From Rhodococcus sp. PAMC28707 (GTDB taxonomy: Bacteria; Actinomycetota; Actinomycetes; Mycobacteriales; Mycobacteriaceae), in the NCBI RefSeq assembly GCF_004795915.1, contig NZ_CP039253.1:682001-746000 (forward strand): DNA of 64,000 nucleotides, read 5' to 3'. The translations under genes and the position numbers were made by a program. Under the pieces are notes generated by a model. The model was not told the DNA's origin and made no database searches. It worked only from the letters and a program-made list of their open reading frames with translations. Below, in pieces: positions 20,342 through 29,942 of this stretch (within the stretch, counting starts at the first letter, position 1; the number at the start of each line of letters is the position of its first letter).

Positions 20342-21693
20342 CCGAGCCGATTCCAACCGACCATGCTCCTGGCGGCAGCATCGAGATCATCCCCGTGACC
20401 GGATTACCGGAGTTTCGGCCGGGCGACGATGTTGCGTCCTCGATAGCCGCGTGCGCACCGTGGATTCGCAACGACGACATATTGGTTGTCACCAGCAAGA
20501 TCGTGTCCAAGGCCGAAGGTCGACTGGTCGACGCACCACTGGATCCAGAAGAACGAGATGCCGCGCGAAGACTGCTGGTCGAGCAGGAAGCAGTTCGGAT
20601 CGTTGCTCGCAAAGGCCGAACACTGATCACCGAGAATCGTCTCGGCATAGTGCAGGCCGCCTCTGGAATCGATGGATCCAACGTCGATCGGTCCGAGTTG
20701 GCTCTTCTCCCGAGAGATCCGGATGCAAGCGCTGCCGCCATACGAGCAGCACTGGCGTCTTCGCTCGGGGTCGACGTAGGAGTCGTCATCACCGACACCA
20801 TGGGTCGCGCGTGGCGTATCGGCCAGATCGATGCCGCGATCGGCTCGGCCGGTCTTGCCGTGATCCATGGCTATGCCGGCGCCGAGGACGCCCAAGGTAA
20901 CGAGTTGATCGTGACCGAAGTCGCTGTCGCCGACGAGATCGCTGCTGCAGGCGATCTGGTCAAGGGGAAGCTCGGTGCCGTTCCGGTTGCCGTCGTGCGG
21001 GGTCTGAAGCCGGTCGACAATGGCACCGGCGCAAGAGATTTGGTGCGCAGCGGCGAGGAAGACCTTTTCTGGCTCGGTACCACCGAGTCGATCGACAGGG
21101 GGCGCCGAGAGGCTCTTCTCGTTCGCCGCTCGGTTCGATCCTTCACCGGCGAATCGGTGGATCCCGAGGAGATACGCGGCGCCGTCGCCGAAGCACTGAC
21201 TGCTCCCGCGCCGCATCACACCCATCCGGTTCGATTCGTGTGGGTTCGCACCCCGGCTGTGCGCACCCAGCTGTTGAACAAGATGAAGGACAAGTGGCGG
21301 AAGGACCTCCGCTCGGACGGGTACACCGATGAGCAGATAGAGCGCAGAACTTCGCGTGGCGGCATCTTGTTCGACGCGCCCGAAATCGTGATCCCCTTCT
21401 GCGTGCCCGATGGGGCACACACGTACGCCGACGAGCGCCGAAACCGAGCCGAAGAAACGATGTTCACCGTTGCCGTCGGCGCCGCGGTGCAAGGTCTACT
21501 CGTGGCGCTGGCAGTGCGAGAACTCGGTAGCTGTTGGGTCGGCTCGACAATTTTCGCTGCAGACTTGGTGCGCACCGAGTTGGGCGTGCCTTCGAACTGG
21601 AAAGCCTTGGGCGCCATCGCAATCGGTCACCCTGACAGTCCTACTGAGGTACGGAAGCCACACCCATTGGGTGACGAACTGCTGGAGATCTGA
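20338..21693 (+). CDS. fbiB: Bifunctional F420:L-glutamate ligase / dehydro-F420-0 reductase FbiB
   Basis: FbiB adds the poly-gamma-glutamate tail to F420-0 with GTP; its C-terminal flavin domain reduces dehydro-F420-0. The 451-aa protein shows both parts: an N-terminal CofE-like ligase (about residues 12-245, with [24 protein letters not shown] and [21 protein letters not shown]) and a C-terminal FMN nitroreductase-like domain (about 255-445, with [10 protein letters not shown] and [10 protein letters not shown]). The GTG start is inside the fbiA stop (GTGA overlap), so translation is coupled. F420 serves many oxidoreductases in these organisms. Confidence 0.96.
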   Translation: MTEPIPTDHAPGGSIEIIPVTGLPEFRPGDDVASSIAACAPWIRNDDILVVTSKIVSKAEGRLVDAPLDPEERDAARRLLVEQEAVRIVARKGRTLITENRLGIVQAASGIDGSNVDRSELALLPRDPDASAAAIRAALASSLGVDVGVVITDTMGRAWRIGQIDAAIGSAGLAVIHGYAGAEDAQGNELIVTEVAVADEIAAAGDLVKGKLGAVPVAVVRGLKPVDNGTGARDLVRSGEEDLFWLGTTESIDRGRREALLVRRSVRSFTGESVDPEEIRGAVAEALTAPAPHHTHPVRFVWVRTPAVRTQLLNKMKDKWRKDLRSDGYTDEQIERRTSRGGILFDAPEIVIPFCVPDGAHTYADERRNRAEETMFTVAVGAAVQGLLVALAVRELGSCWVGSTIFAADLVRTELGVPSNWKALGAIAIGHPDSPTEVRKPHPLGDELLEI

Positions 21694-21694
21694 G

Positions 21695-22243
21695 ATGAGT
21701 TCGAGGACGCTTCGACATTCCGCCACCACGGTGCTGGAGCAGTGGCGGACGAGCCAGTGGCACGAAGATTCGCTCCGCCACACGATGCTCGCCTTCATCG
21801 ACAGCAATGTCGACGCCTGCCTGCGCGCCAACGAAGCAGGGCACTTCACCGCATCTTCGCTGGTTCTCGACGCGGAGGGTCGCAATGTCCTTCTGACCCT
21901 GCACCCGCGGGTGGGCCGGTGGATCCAACTGGGCGGCCATTGCGAGGAATCCGACGACACGGTGGTCGACGCCGCGTTGCGTGAAGCTCGGGAAGAGTCC
22001 GGGATCGAAGATCTCGACATCGACACTGCATTGTTGTCTGCGCACACGCATCCGATCACATGCTCACTCGGCAAGCCCACCCGGCACCTCGACCTGCGGT
22101 TCCTGGTGCGCGCCCCCGCCGGGGCCCAGGCCGTCCGCAGTGCGGAATCCACGGACCTGCGCTGGTGGCCCGTCGACGCACTTCCCGACACCGCCGAGAA
22201 GGACACGATCACCCATCTCGTCGAACTCGCGCTACTGCGCTAG
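21695..22243 (+). CDS. NUDIX hydrolase
   Basis: A 182-aa NUDIX-fold hydrolase. The catalytic helix reads GHCEESDDTVVDAALREAREESGI: the REAREESGI part fits the REUxEExGU core exactly, while the Glu usually found seven residues before it is Asp or shifted by one, so the N-terminal half of the box is slightly off consensus. The family cleaves nucleoside diphosphates linked to another group; the substrate is unknown. The ATG at 21695 overlaps the end of fbiB by spacing only (1 nt gap) and has GGAG 7 nt upstream. Cotranscription with fbiAB suggests a housekeeping or nucleotide-clearing role, but this is inference. Confidence 0.9.
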   Translation: MSSRTLRHSATTVLEQWRTSQWHEDSLRHTMLAFIDSNVDACLRANEAGHFTASSLVLDAEGRNVLLTLHPRVGRWIQLGGHCEESDDTVVDAALREAREESGIEDLDIDTALLSAHTHPITCSLGKPTRHLDLRFLVRAPAGAQAVRSAESTDLRWWPVDALPDTAEKDTITHLVELALLR

Positions 22244-22248
22244 CGGCA

Positions 22249-23334
22249 TCAGACGTCGGTGGAGAACCTGACTCCACCGTCGGGCAACTTGACCCCTGGC
22301 CACACTCTGGCGCCACGAAGCAGTTCACAGCGGGCACCGATGTCGGCTCCGTCCCCGATGATGGCATCACGGATCAGTGCGCGCGGTCCGACACGTACAC
22401 CGAATCCCAGGATCGAACGCTCCACGACTGCACCGGCTTCGACGACCGCACCGTCGAACACGACCGCACCGTCGAGACGTGCGCCTGCACCGATCTCGGC
22501 GCCACGGCCGATGACAGTGCCACCGATCAGTAGCGCACCCGGAGCAACGCCCGCGCTGGGATGGACGAGGGATTCGCCTCGCGTGCCCTTCAACGCCGGC
22601 GATGGAGCGATGCCTCGCACGAGATCCGCCGAGCCCTGAACGAAGTCTTCCGGGGTTCCCATGTCACGCCAGTAGGCACTGTCCACGTGGCCGAAGACGC
22701 GTCGGCCGTCGGCGAGAAGGGCTGGGAACACCTCCCGCTCCACCGATACCGGTCGATCATCCGGAATGGTCTCGATGATCTCACGCTTGAATACGTAGCA
22801 ACCAGCATTGATCTGGTCCGTCGGCGGATCCTGAGCCTTCTCGAGGAACGCTGTCACTCGCCCGTCGGCATCGGTGGGAACACAACCGAAGGCACGAGGA
22901 TCACCTACGCGCACGAGATGCAGCGTCACATCGGCCTCGGTCCGCTCATGGGTGTCCAGGACGGCGGTCAAGTCGGTTCCGCCGAGGACGTCTCCGTTGA
23001 ACACGACGACATTGTCTGCCCGCAACCTCGGTAGAACGTTGCGAATACCGCCTCCGGTCCCCATGGGCTCGGTCTCGGTGACGTACTCGAGTTCGATACC
23101 GAGCGACGAGCCGTCACCGAAGTAGTCCTCGAATACCTCGGCTTTGAACGATGTCCCCAGGACCACATGATTGATTCCTGCGGCCTTGATACGGGCGAGC
23201 AGATGCGTCAGGAAAGGCAACCCGGCAGTCGGCAACATAGGCTTCGGTGCCGACAGCGTGAGTGGCCGAAGGCGAGTTCCTTTGCCGCCCACAAGGATTA
23301 CGGCATCTGTATTGGAGCGGGTTTCAGCTGACAT
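22249..23334 (-). CDS. manC: Mannose-1-phosphate guanylyltransferase (nucleotidyltransferase with left-handed beta-helix)
   Basis: This enzyme makes GDP-mannose from mannose-1-phosphate and GTP, the donor for mannolipids and arabinomannan. The product is 361 aa. The N-terminal nucleotidyltransferase fold starts with LVGGKGTRLRPLT and has the metal-binding FNGDVL, GTGGGIRN and INAGCYVF segments. From about residue 240 hexapeptide repeats form a left-handed beta-helix (GALLIGGTVIGRGAEIG). It matches Rv3264c, named manB in M. tuberculosis. A related glucose-1-phosphate thymidylyltransferase role is less likely given context. ATG at 23334 has GAGAGG 6 nt upstream and overlaps the end of wbbL by 11 nt. 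Confidence 0.88.
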   Translation of the reverse strand: MSAETRSNTDAVILVGGKGTRLRPLTLSAPKPMLPTAGLPFLTHLLARIKAAGINHVVLGTSFKAEVFEDYFGDGSSLGIELEYVTETEPMGTGGGIRNVLPRLRADNVVVFNGDVLGGTDLTAVLDTHERTEADVTLHLVRVGDPRAFGCVPTDADGRVTAFLEKAQDPPTDQINAGCYVFKREIIETIPDDRPVSVEREVFPALLADGRRVFGHVDSAYWRDMGTPEDFVQGSADLVRGIAPSPALKGTRGESLVHPSAGVAPGALLIGGTVIGRGAEIGAGARLDGAVVFDGAVVEAGAVVERSILGFGVRVGPRALIRDAIIGDGADIGARCELLRGARVWPGVKLPDGGVRFSTDV

Positions 23335-24220
23335 GGTCGGCCTCTCTATTCTCGTCGATCTGTCGCTGTCGAAGTGCCGCAGCCACAACCACCTTCGAGC
23401 GCACCGCCAGGCCCGCTCGCAGAACCCATCGTATGGGAGCCTGCCACGGATGGGGGTGCCGGTCTGCCTGAAACCTGTACGCACTCGCGTGATGCGCGGG
23501 CAGCATCAACTCTGGATGTCGTCCTGCCGCATGGCCTTTGGTGTGGGTGATTTCCACGTCGGGCACGTAGACATTCAGCCATCCGGCGGTTCCGAGTCGA
23601 TCTCCCAAGTCGACGTCCTCCATATACATGAAGTAACGGGAGTCGAACCCGTTGACGGAATCGAAAGCGGCACGACGAAGCAAAAGGCAAGATCCGGACA
23701 ACCATCCGACAGCGCGTTCGGTAACCGCCTCGTTGTCCTGCCGATAACGTTGCGTCCACGGATTTCCCGGCCAGATTTTGCCGAGGACAGCATGTCCGAC
23801 ACCTGAGGTCAGGTCCGGAACTGTGCGAGCAGACGGGTACCTCGTGCCGTCGGGCTCGCGGATGAGAGGCCCGAGCGCTCCCGCACGAGGCCATCGCTCC
23901 GCCGCGGCAAGCAAACCATCGAGAGATCCGGGATGCCACCGCACATCGGGATTGGCGACGACAACGAACTCGATGGCGTCGTCGAGTTCGGCTACCGCGC
24001 GGTTCACGGCCCCGCCGTAGCCGAGATTGGCTCCGGTTCGAAACAACCTCACATGTGGGTAGCGCGCGTCCGCGGCCTCGACGCTTCCATCGGTCGACCC
24101 ATTGTCGGCCATGATGACGAGGGGTACCTCCTCTGTTGCCGAAGCGAGGGAGGAGAGGAATTGATCCAGATACTTCCCGGGGGAATAGGTCACCGTGACG
24201 ACGGCCAGCTTGGAACTCAC
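23324..24220 (-). CDS. wbbL: Rhamnosyltransferase WbbL-type (glycosyltransferase family 2)
   Basis: WbbL transfers rhamnose from dTDP-rhamnose to decaprenyl-PP-GlcNAc, completing the linker between peptidoglycan and arabinogalactan. The 298-aa sequence is a GT2 enzyme: VVTVTYSPGKYLDQFLSSL at the N-terminus, MADNGSTDGS, the acceptor/metal region VVANPDVRWHPGSL, and a YFMYMEDVDLGDRL motif in the second half. The start GTG at 24220 begins VSSKLAVVTVTY; an upstream extension is not family sequence. It lies between rmlD and manC, the rhamnose-linker neighbourhood conserved in mycolata. Confidence 0.92.
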   Translation of the reverse strand: MSSKLAVVTVTYSPGKYLDQFLSSLASATEEVPLVIMADNGSTDGSVEAADARYPHVRLFRTGANLGYGGAVNRAVAELDDAIEFVVVANPDVRWHPGSLDGLLAAAERWPRAGALGPLIREPDGTRYPSARTVPDLTSGVGHAVLGKIWPGNPWTQRYRQDNEAVTERAVGWLSGSCLLLRRAAFDSVNGFDSRYFMYMEDVDLGDRLGTAGWLNVYVPDVEITHTKGHAAGRHPELMLPAHHASAYRFQADRHPHPWQAPIRWVLRAGLAVRSKVVVAAALRQRQIDENREADHVS

Positions 24221-24254
24221 GCGGGCCAGACTAACCGGCGAAGCCGGAATTGCC

Positions 24255-25127
24255 TCACCTCGCGCCGGCACGGACCTCACCCAACGCATCGGTGAGTGCT
24301 GCGCGCCACGGCCGCAGGGGGGTGAGGCCGGCAGCTGTCCAGGCATCAGCGGACAACACCGAGTACGACGGCCGGGGGGCAGGGCGCACGAACTCTGCAC
24401 TCGAGCAAGCCAACACGCGTTCCGGGTCTGCACCTACGCCGGCGAAAACAGCACGGGCCAGTTCGTACCAGCTTGCTGTCCCGGTATTCGTCAGATGAAG
24501 AATCGGTCGTCCGCTCGACGGCGAAGCAGCGAGGTCGAGCAATCCGGACGCGAGATCACGGGAGTAGGTCGGTGATCCGATCTGATCGTTCACCACCGAC
24601 ACGGTGTCTCGCTCACGTTCGAGGCGCAGCATCGTCGAGACGAAGTCCGACCCGATTCCGGTGTAGACCCAGGCCGTACGCACGACCGTTGCCGAGGGCA
24701 ACACCCGTAGGACAGCCTCCTCACCGGCCAGCTTGGTGCGTCCGTAAGCACTGCGCGGGGCCGTCGGGGATTGAGGTAGGTACGGGGAAGTCGCGGTGCC
24801 GTCGAACACATAGTCGGTCGAGACGTGCACGAGGCGCGCGCCGACTCGTGCACATGCAATCGCCAGGTTCTCCGGACCGTCTGCGTTGACCTTCGACGCC
24901 GCTGCTTCGTCCGATTCGGCAGCATCGACCGCGGTGTAGGCGGCGCAGTTGATCACCACCATGCCCGGCTCGACGGCGTCGGCAACTGCTCTCGCGTCGG
25001 TGATGTCCAGCTCTGCGCTGGTCACACCGATCGTCGTGTCGCTGCTGACAATGCTGCTGTTGTTCGAAAGGTGCAGTATCTGCCGGCCGAGCTGTCCGCC
25101 CGCTCCGGTCACAAGAGTTTTCGCCAC
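24255..25127 (-). CDS. rmlD: dTDP-4-dehydrorhamnose reductase
   Basis: RmlD catalyses the last step of dTDP-L-rhamnose synthesis, the NADPH reduction of dTDP-6-deoxy-L-lyxo-4-hexulose. The 290-aa product has the Rossmann motif TGAGGQLG near the N-terminus, the INCAAYTAVDAAE segment, the catalytic S/T-YxxxK set (VSTDYVFDG and YGRTKLAGE) and the C-terminal GTASWYELARAVF. The start GTG at 25127 is inferred from the family N-terminus (VAKTLVTGAGGQLG); no ribosome-binding site decides it. The product supplies WbbL immediately downstream, 34 nt away. Confidence 0.94.
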   Translation of the reverse strand: MAKTLVTGAGGQLGRQILHLSNNSSIVSSDTTIGVTSAELDITDARAVADAVEPGMVVINCAAYTAVDAAESDEAAASKVNADGPENLAIACARVGARLVHVSTDYVFDGTATSPYLPQSPTAPRSAYGRTKLAGEEAVLRVLPSATVVRTAWVYTGIGSDFVSTMLRLERERDTVSVVNDQIGSPTYSRDLASGLLDLAASPSSGRPILHLTNTGTASWYELARAVFAGVGADPERVLACSSAEFVRPAPRPSYSVLSADAWTAAGLTPLRPWRAALTDALGEVRAGAR

Positions 25128-25238
25128 AGTTGCAAAGTGTGGCACGCCGCCCCAGCTTGAGCGAGACGGTGACATTTCACAAGTAACCTGACTGGTCGGG
25201 GCGAGAAATGCGTAGAACAAAAGTGGAGAGGTCACCAG

Positions 25239-26876
25239 GTGCAACGAGAGTCTGACGGATCGCGAGGCGAGCGGCGGTCCTCAGCGCGACGTGGCGACCC
25301 TGGGCAACGCACTGCTCGGGGGCGCACTCGGCGGCCGTACCCCAGCGACCGCCCCAGCAAGGACGAGAATGCGGTCGGCAAACCTGAAAACGGAATGCCG
25401 ACCGAGAGGCCAGGAGTTCCTCGGATAGTGATCGCGGCCATGTCCGTTCTCGTGCTGGTCGTGACAGGGTTCGCTTGGCGAAGCGTCGACGACCTTCGCT
25501 CGAACATCGCTACTGCAGGGCGCCTCGGTCTGGGTGGTGGCTCCGACGGCGCCGTGGACATCCTCATGGTCGGCACCGACAGCCGCACCGACGCGCACGG
25601 CAATGCGCTGACGCAAAGCGAGCTCGATTCACTGCGCGCCGGTGACGAGGTGGCATCGAACACCGACACGATCGTGCTCATTCGCGTACCGAACGACGGT
25701 TCTTCGGCAACCGCGATCTCGATACCCCGGGATGCGTACGTCGAGGTTCCTGGAATCGGAAAGTCCAAGATCAACGCGGCCTACGGCGCAACGAAGGAGA
25801 ACAAGCGCCTCGAACTAGTCGAACAAGGTGTGGCCGATACGGACGCGGACTCACAGTCGACCGAAGCCGGACGCGAGGCGCTCATCGAGTCGGTGGCCGA
25901 TCTGACGGGGGTCACCGTGGATCACTACGCCGAGGTGGGTCTGCTCGGTTTCGTACTGCTGACCGATGCTGTCGGTGGCGTGAACGTATGCCTCAATGCC
26001 CCTGTGGACGAGCCGCTGTCCGGAGCGAACTTTCCTGGCGGGGAGCAGACACTGTCCGGTGCGGACGCGTTGAGTTTCGTCCGGCAACGACACGATCTTC
26101 CGCGAGGCGACCTGGACCGAATCGTGCGTCAGCAGGTATTCATGGCATCACTCGTGCGGAGTGTGCTGAGTGCGAAAACGTTGAGCAACCCCAGCAAGTT
26201 GAGCCAGCTCAGCTCCGCGGTCCAACGTTCAGTTGTCCTCGATTCCGATTGGGACATAATACAATTCGCGACCCGCTTGCAGGATCTGGCGGGCGGTAAG
26301 GTCAAATTCGAGACCATCCCCGCCGTCGACATCAACGGTGTGACCGACTACGGCGAATCGATTGTCGAGGTCGATCCCGATGCAGTGAAGACCTACGTCG
26401 AGGGGCTTCTCGACGGATCTGCCGACGAGCAGGACTCTGCACCGACAACCGACGCTCCCACCGTCGATCCGTCGTCGGTGACGGTAGATGTTGCCAACGA
26501 CAGCGGAATCGACGGACTCGCCAACGGTGTGGCAGCGTCGCTCGGATCACTCGGATACACGAGCGGCTCGGTCGGAAACTACGAGGGATCCTCGGTCTCC
26601 ACCACGACGATTCAAGCGGCAGATCCGGACAGTGATGCAGCGCGATCGGTGGCAACTGCTCTCGGCGGGCTCGAAGTGGCCTCCGACGACACATTGCCGC
26701 GCGACACCGTTCGGGTGGTACTGGCCTCGGACTACTCCGGCCCCGGCGCAGACGGCAGCACCACATCCCCGACCACCTCATCCCCAACCACCGAGGAAAC
26801 GCTCGCGAGCAGTGCAGGCGAATCGCCTGCACCGCCGATCGACGCAGGCTCGGCGGGCCCTGCCTGCGTCAATTGA
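25239..26876 (+). CDS. LytR-CpsA-Psr (LCP) family glycopolymer ligase
   Basis: LCP enzymes transfer lipid-linked glycopolymers to peptidoglycan; in mycolata this attaches arabinogalactan. The 545-aa protein has a basic cytoplasmic tail (about 60 residues), one transmembrane helix (about 62-80), the LCP catalytic domain (about 105-330, with MVGTDSRTD, SIPRDAYVEV, the INAAY segment and FVRQRHDLPRGDLDRIVRQQ) and a C-terminal LytR_C domain (about 415-505), then a Ser/Thr/Pro tail. GTG at 25239 is supported by GGAGAGG 7 nt upstream. It is divergent from rmlD-wbbL-manC, which make the linker sugars it would handle, as at the Rv3267 locus. Confidence 0.93.
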   Translation: MQRESDGSRGERRSSARRGDPGQRTARGRTRRPYPSDRPSKDENAVGKPENGMPTERPGVPRIVIAAMSVLVLVVTGFAWRSVDDLRSNIATAGRLGLGGGSDGAVDILMVGTDSRTDAHGNALTQSELDSLRAGDEVASNTDTIVLIRVPNDGSSATAISIPRDAYVEVPGIGKSKINAAYGATKENKRLELVEQGVADTDADSQSTEAGREALIESVADLTGVTVDHYAEVGLLGFVLLTDAVGGVNVCLNAPVDEPLSGANFPGGEQTLSGADALSFVRQRHDLPRGDLDRIVRQQVFMASLVRSVLSAKTLSNPSKLSQLSSAVQRSVVLDSDWDIIQFATRLQDLAGGKVKFETIPAVDINGVTDYGESIVEVDPDAVKTYVEGLLDGSADEQDSAPTTDAPTVDPSSVTVDVANDSGIDGLANGVAASLGSLGYTSGSVGNYEGSSVSTTTIQAADPDSDAARSVATALGGLEVASDDTLPRDTVRVVLASDYSGPGADGSTTSPTTSSPTTEETLASSAGESPAPPIDAGSAGPACVN

Positions 26877-26883
26877 GCTCCGC

Positions 26884-26889
26884 TAGGGT
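26884..26889 (+). promoter_or_regulatory. -10 element for the TIGR03089 gene, leaderless arrangement
   Basis: TAGGGT ends 7 nt before the GTG at 26897, and there is no ribosome-binding site. The same TAGGGTTGCGC sequence stands at the same distance from the response-regulator start near 32.55 kb, which supports both calls. Confidence 0.55.
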
Positions 26890-26896
26890 TGCGCCT

Positions 26897-27604
26897 GTGG
26901 CCTCAACGTTGACGCAGGAACTGCTCGATCCGATACTCGCGACCGACCCCGCCGGTCCACGAGTGACGTATTACGACGACGAGACGGGTGAACGGGTCGA
27001 GGTATCGACGATCACGCTCGCCAATTGGGCTGCGAAGACCGCCAACCTGTTGTGCGACGAGTTCGGTCTCGCACCGGGTGCCAAGGTCAGTGTTCTACTA
27101 CCCGCCCACTGGCAGAGCGCGGCCGTCCTGCTCGGTGCGTGGTGGGCAGGTGCAGAGGTCGTCCTCACCGCAGACGACACGGCAGAGCTCGCACTCGTGC
27201 ACGGTTCTCGAATCGACGAGGCCGGCGACATACCCGAAATACTTGCCCTCTCGCTCGACGCGTTCGGCAAACCGGTTCCCGATCTTCCTATCGGAGTGAC
27301 CGACTACGCAACCTCGGTACGCGTGCACGGAGACCAATTTCGGCCGACTGGCGCTGGCGCTGCTCTCGACGGACGATCGGTCGAGGAAGTTTTGGCGGAG
27401 GCACGCACCCGCGCTCAGGCACATTCGTTGCAGACCGGAGACCGCGTGCTCTCGTCGTTGCCGTGGGGTACGACCGAGGAATTGATCGATGGACTGTTGT
27501 CGGTTTTGGTTTCAGGCAGCTCGCTCGTGCAAGTGAGCAACCCGGACCCGACGAAGACCGACCGCCGCACCACTACCGAAAAGGTCACCAAGACACTCGG
27601 TTAG
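26897..27604 (+). CDS. TIGR03089 family protein (AMP-ligase-like N-terminal domain)
   Basis: A 235-aa actinobacterial protein resembling the N-terminal nucleotide-binding subdomain of acyl-CoA synthetases (VTYYDDETGERVEVSTITLANWAAK, then VSVLLPAHWQSAAVLLGAWWAGAEVVLT). The P-loop and the C-terminal adenylation domain of a working ligase are absent, so adenylation is not expected. The family is known only as TIGR03089. The GTG at 26897 is favoured over a TTG at 26873 because the -10 hexamer is properly placed. Its stop overlaps the 3' end of the next, convergent gene by 4 bp. Confidence 0.85.
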   Translation: MASTLTQELLDPILATDPAGPRVTYYDDETGERVEVSTITLANWAAKTANLLCDEFGLAPGAKVSVLLPAHWQSAAVLLGAWWAGAEVVLTADDTAELALVHGSRIDEAGDIPEILALSLDAFGKPVPDLPIGVTDYATSVRVHGDQFRPTGAGAALDGRSVEEVLAEARTRAQAHSLQTGDRVLSSLPWGTTEELIDGLLSVLVSGSSLVQVSNPDPTKTDRRTTTEKVTKTLG

Positions 27605-27996
27605 GACCTGCTCACATATCCACCGTCGTCGAGGCCTGCTTCGATCTCGAAACGATTCTTTGCGCCCGGATTCCGTAGTTCCTCCACCAGATAGCGAACC
27701 GCGAACAGTGGCCCGTATCGAGCCCACTGATCTGCGTGCACCGCCTCATGGCGCAGAACACTGCGCGAGATGTTGGCGCGGGTGAGGTAAGCGGCACCGA
27801 TGGTCGTGCCTCCGCGACCGAACCCAGCGTGCATTCCTCGACAGACGAAAAGCCGATGCTCGCCATCGAAGGCGATCTCGGCCCGCCACAACGTCGCGTA
27901 GACGAGCGCAAGGTAGGTGAGGACGGATACCGCGCGCCCCCGAGTACGAGTGTCCGGCCGCTGGATCGACAATGCGGACACCGGCGCGAAACGCAT
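27601..27996 (-). CDS. Small HExxH-containing protein of unknown function
   Basis: A 131-aa protein. An N-terminal hydrophobic helix (about residues 23-38, VSVLTYLALVYATLW) is followed by a core with RHEAVHADQWARYG at about 81-94. HEAVH fits the HExxH zinc motif of gluzincins, and a Glu further on (FEIEAGLDD) could be a third ligand. It may be a small membrane-anchored metalloprotein or peptidase, but I know of no characterised member. Its start abuts the purE stop (one shared base), so it is probably the last gene of the purK-purE operon. Confidence 0.7.
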   Translation of the reverse strand: MRFAPVSALSIQRPDTRTRGRAVSVLTYLALVYATLWRAEIAFDGEHRLFVCRGMHAGFGRGGTTIGAAYLTRANISRSVLRHEAVHADQWARYGPLFAVRYLVEELRNPGAKNRFEIEAGLDDGGYVSRS

Positions 27997-28505
27997 TACC
28001 CGAGGAGTTTGGCGCGCAGCGCCGCGTCCTTGTCGAGCACCATTGCCTCGAGGTCTCGTTGGAACTTCTCGATTCGCGACCGTAGCTCGGGGTCAGAGGC
28101 GCCCAGAATGCGAGCCGCGAGGAGCCCTGCGTTGCGGGCGCCACCGATCGACACCGTGGCAACCGGTATACCAGCGGGCATCTGCACGATCGACAGCAGT
28201 GAATCCATACCGTCCAAGTACTTCAAGGGAACAGGTACACCGATGACCGGCAGCGGCGTAGCCGAAGCGACCATACCTGGCAGATGAGCTGCTCCACCGG
28301 CTCCGGCGATGATCACGCTGAGCCCCCGCTCGGCCGCGCTCGTCGCATAGTCGAGCATGCGCTTGGGTGTGCGGTGCGCCGAGACGACACCGACCTCGAA
28401 GCGAATCCCGAATTCGGCCAATGCGTCCGCTGCGGCCTCCATCGTCGGCCAGTCGGAGTCGCTGCCCATGATGAGGCCGACCTGAGGGCCCAGTGGTTCG
28501 GTCAT
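27996..28505 (-). CDS. purE: N5-carboxyaminoimidazole ribonucleotide mutase
   Basis: PurE converts N5-CAIR to CAIR in de novo purine synthesis. The 169-aa class I enzyme has the signature [10 protein letters not shown], the SAHRTP motif and [12 protein letters not shown], all intact. The ATG at 28505 overlaps the purK stop (ATGA), so it is coupled to purK. A longer in-frame start at 28532 lies inside purK and is not used. Confidence 0.97.
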   Translation of the reverse strand: MTEPLGPQVGLIMGSDSDWPTMEAAADALAEFGIRFEVGVVSAHRTPKRMLDYATSAAERGLSVIIAGAGGAAHLPGMVASATPLPVIGVPVPLKYLDGMDSLLSIVQMPAGIPVATVSIGGARNAGLLAARILGASDPELRSRIEKFQRDLEAMVLDKDAALRAKLLG

Positions 28506-29770
28506 TGGTGCGGGTCCCATCCGTCGGTCCATTCTGCGTGCGACATCCAGTGTGCCGCGCGTTCTGCTTTCTCCCGGACAGCGGCCACGTACGCCTTGTC
28601 CGATGCTTGCCCGTTCGGTGCTCCGAGTACGTTGACATGGCCGATCTTGCGGGCTTCGCGCTCGCTCTTGCCATAGAGGTGCACCTTGGCGTCCGGCATC
28701 CGCGCGAAGAGGTGATGAAGCCGTTCGTCCATCGTCATCGTCGGGGCCTGCGGTGCCCCGAGAATGTTGGCCATGACCGTGACCGGCGCCAACGGCGTCG
28801 TATCACCCAGTGGGTAGTCGAGTACCGCACGAACATGCTGCTCGAACTGCGAAGTTCGGCATCCGTCCATGCTCCAATGCCCGGAGTTGTGCGGACGCAT
28901 CGCGAGTTCGTTGACGAGGATGGCGCCGTCGACGGTCTCGAACAGCTCGACTGCCATTGCGCCGACGACTCCCAGCTCGGCGGCAAGCCCCAATGCCATT
29001 CTTTCGGCGCCGATGGCCACATCGTCGTCGAGCGAGCCTGCCGGTGCAATGACCACCGCGCATTGCCCGTCGCGCTGAACCGTTTCCACTACAGGCCACG
29101 CCGCGCCCTGTCCGAACGGGGACCTACCGACCATGGCGGAGAGCTCGCGTCGCAGTTCGACCTTCTCCTCGACCATCAGTGCGACGCCGAGATCGAGTTG
29201 ACGCGCCACGATGCCCTCTGCCTCGTCGGCATCCTTCGGCATCCAGACACCGCGTCCGTCGTATCCACCACGGATGGATTTGACTACCACCGGCCACCCG
29301 TGGGCGTCGCCGAAAGTTGTGACATCTCCCACCCAGGTGACCTCGGCGAATTTCGGGATCGGAATCCCGAGCTCACCCAGTTTCCGACGCATCTTCAGCT
29401 TGTCCTGTGCGTAGATCAGCGCCGACGGCGGTGGCTGTACGTTGACGCCTTCCGCGACGAGGACTTCGAGATGTTCGGTCGGTACCTGCTCATGGTCGAA
29501 CGTGACGACGTTGGATCCCGTGGCGACCGCGCGGAGGGCGTTCAGGTCGTCGTGGTGTCCGAGTACGACATCGGCGGTGACCTGCGCGGCCGGCTCATCG
29601 GCGCCTGCGGAGAGGACTCGTAGGGTTTGGCCGAGCGCAATTGCGGCCTGATGCGTCATTCGCGCCAACTGGCCTCCGCCGATCATCGCCACTACCGGCA
29701 TTCCGGTGGACGAACTACGGGGGGTGGTGGGGCGCGGAGATAGACCTGTCACGGCTTCATATCGTGTCAT
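28502..29770 (-). CDS. purK: N5-carboxyaminoimidazole ribonucleotide synthase
   Basis: PurK is the ATP-grasp enzyme that makes N5-CAIR from AIR, bicarbonate and ATP. The 422-aa product has the N-terminal IGGGQLARM motif, the ATP-grasp core ([15 protein letters not shown]) and the metal site [15 protein letters not shown]. About 25 residues before IGGG are Ser/Thr/Pro-rich; a shorter start at the [10 protein letters not shown] methionine is possible. ATG at 29770 has no ribosome-binding site, but GAATCT lies 7 nt upstream on the minus strand and could be a -10 for leaderless transcription. Confidence 0.95.
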   Translation of the reverse strand: MTRYEAVTGLSPRPTTPRSSSTGMPVVAMIGGGQLARMTHQAAIALGQTLRVLSAGADEPAAQVTADVVLGHHDDLNALRAVATGSNVVTFDHEQVPTEHLEVLVAEGVNVQPPPSALIYAQDKLKMRRKLGELGIPIPKFAEVTWVGDVTTFGDAHGWPVVVKSIRGGYDGRGVWMPKDADEAEGIVARQLDLGVALMVEEKVELRRELSAMVGRSPFGQGAAWPVVETVQRDGQCAVVIAPAGSLDDDVAIGAERMALGLAAELGVVGAMAVELFETVDGAILVNELAMRPHNSGHWSMDGCRTSQFEQHVRAVLDYPLGDTTPLAPVTVMANILGAPQAPTMTMDERLHHLFARMPDAKVHLYGKSEREARKIGHVNVLGAPNGQASDKAYVAAVREKAERAAHWMSHAEWTDGWDPHQ

Positions 29771-29835
29771 GCGGGGCAGATTCCACAGCCAGCAGACCCC
29801 CTCTAGTCAGGAATGGATTCGAGCGGCCTGTTCAA

Positions 29836-29897
29836 TTCCTTCACTGAGAAATCCCACTTCCTTCACTGAGAAATCCCACTTCCTTCACTGAGAAATC
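29836..29897. repeat. Tandem 22-bp direct repeats between purK and gtrA
   Basis: Two exact copies of a 22-bp unit (29836-29857 and 29858-29879, beginning TTCCTTCACTGAGAAATC) are followed by a third copy of 18 bp (29880-29897). Each unit contains the partial dyad TTC-ACTGA-GAA. The array lies in the divergent intergenic region, 66 bp upstream of the purK start and 59 bp upstream of the gtrA start. Three in-phase copies about two helical turns apart would suit a cooperatively bound regulator; chance expansion is also possible. Confidence 0.85.
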
Positions 29898-29942
29898 GCT
29901 GATGATCTGCGCGCCGGTTAGCCGATTGGGCATCTCGTTTCG

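Noticed and set aside
23324..23334. Frameshift or broken junction between manC and wbbL
   Set aside because: The 11-bp overlap is a normal coupled arrangement; both ends of both proteins match their families.
29836..29897. CRISPR array
   Set aside because: Repeats are directly adjacent without spacers, in a promoter region, and no cas gene is present.
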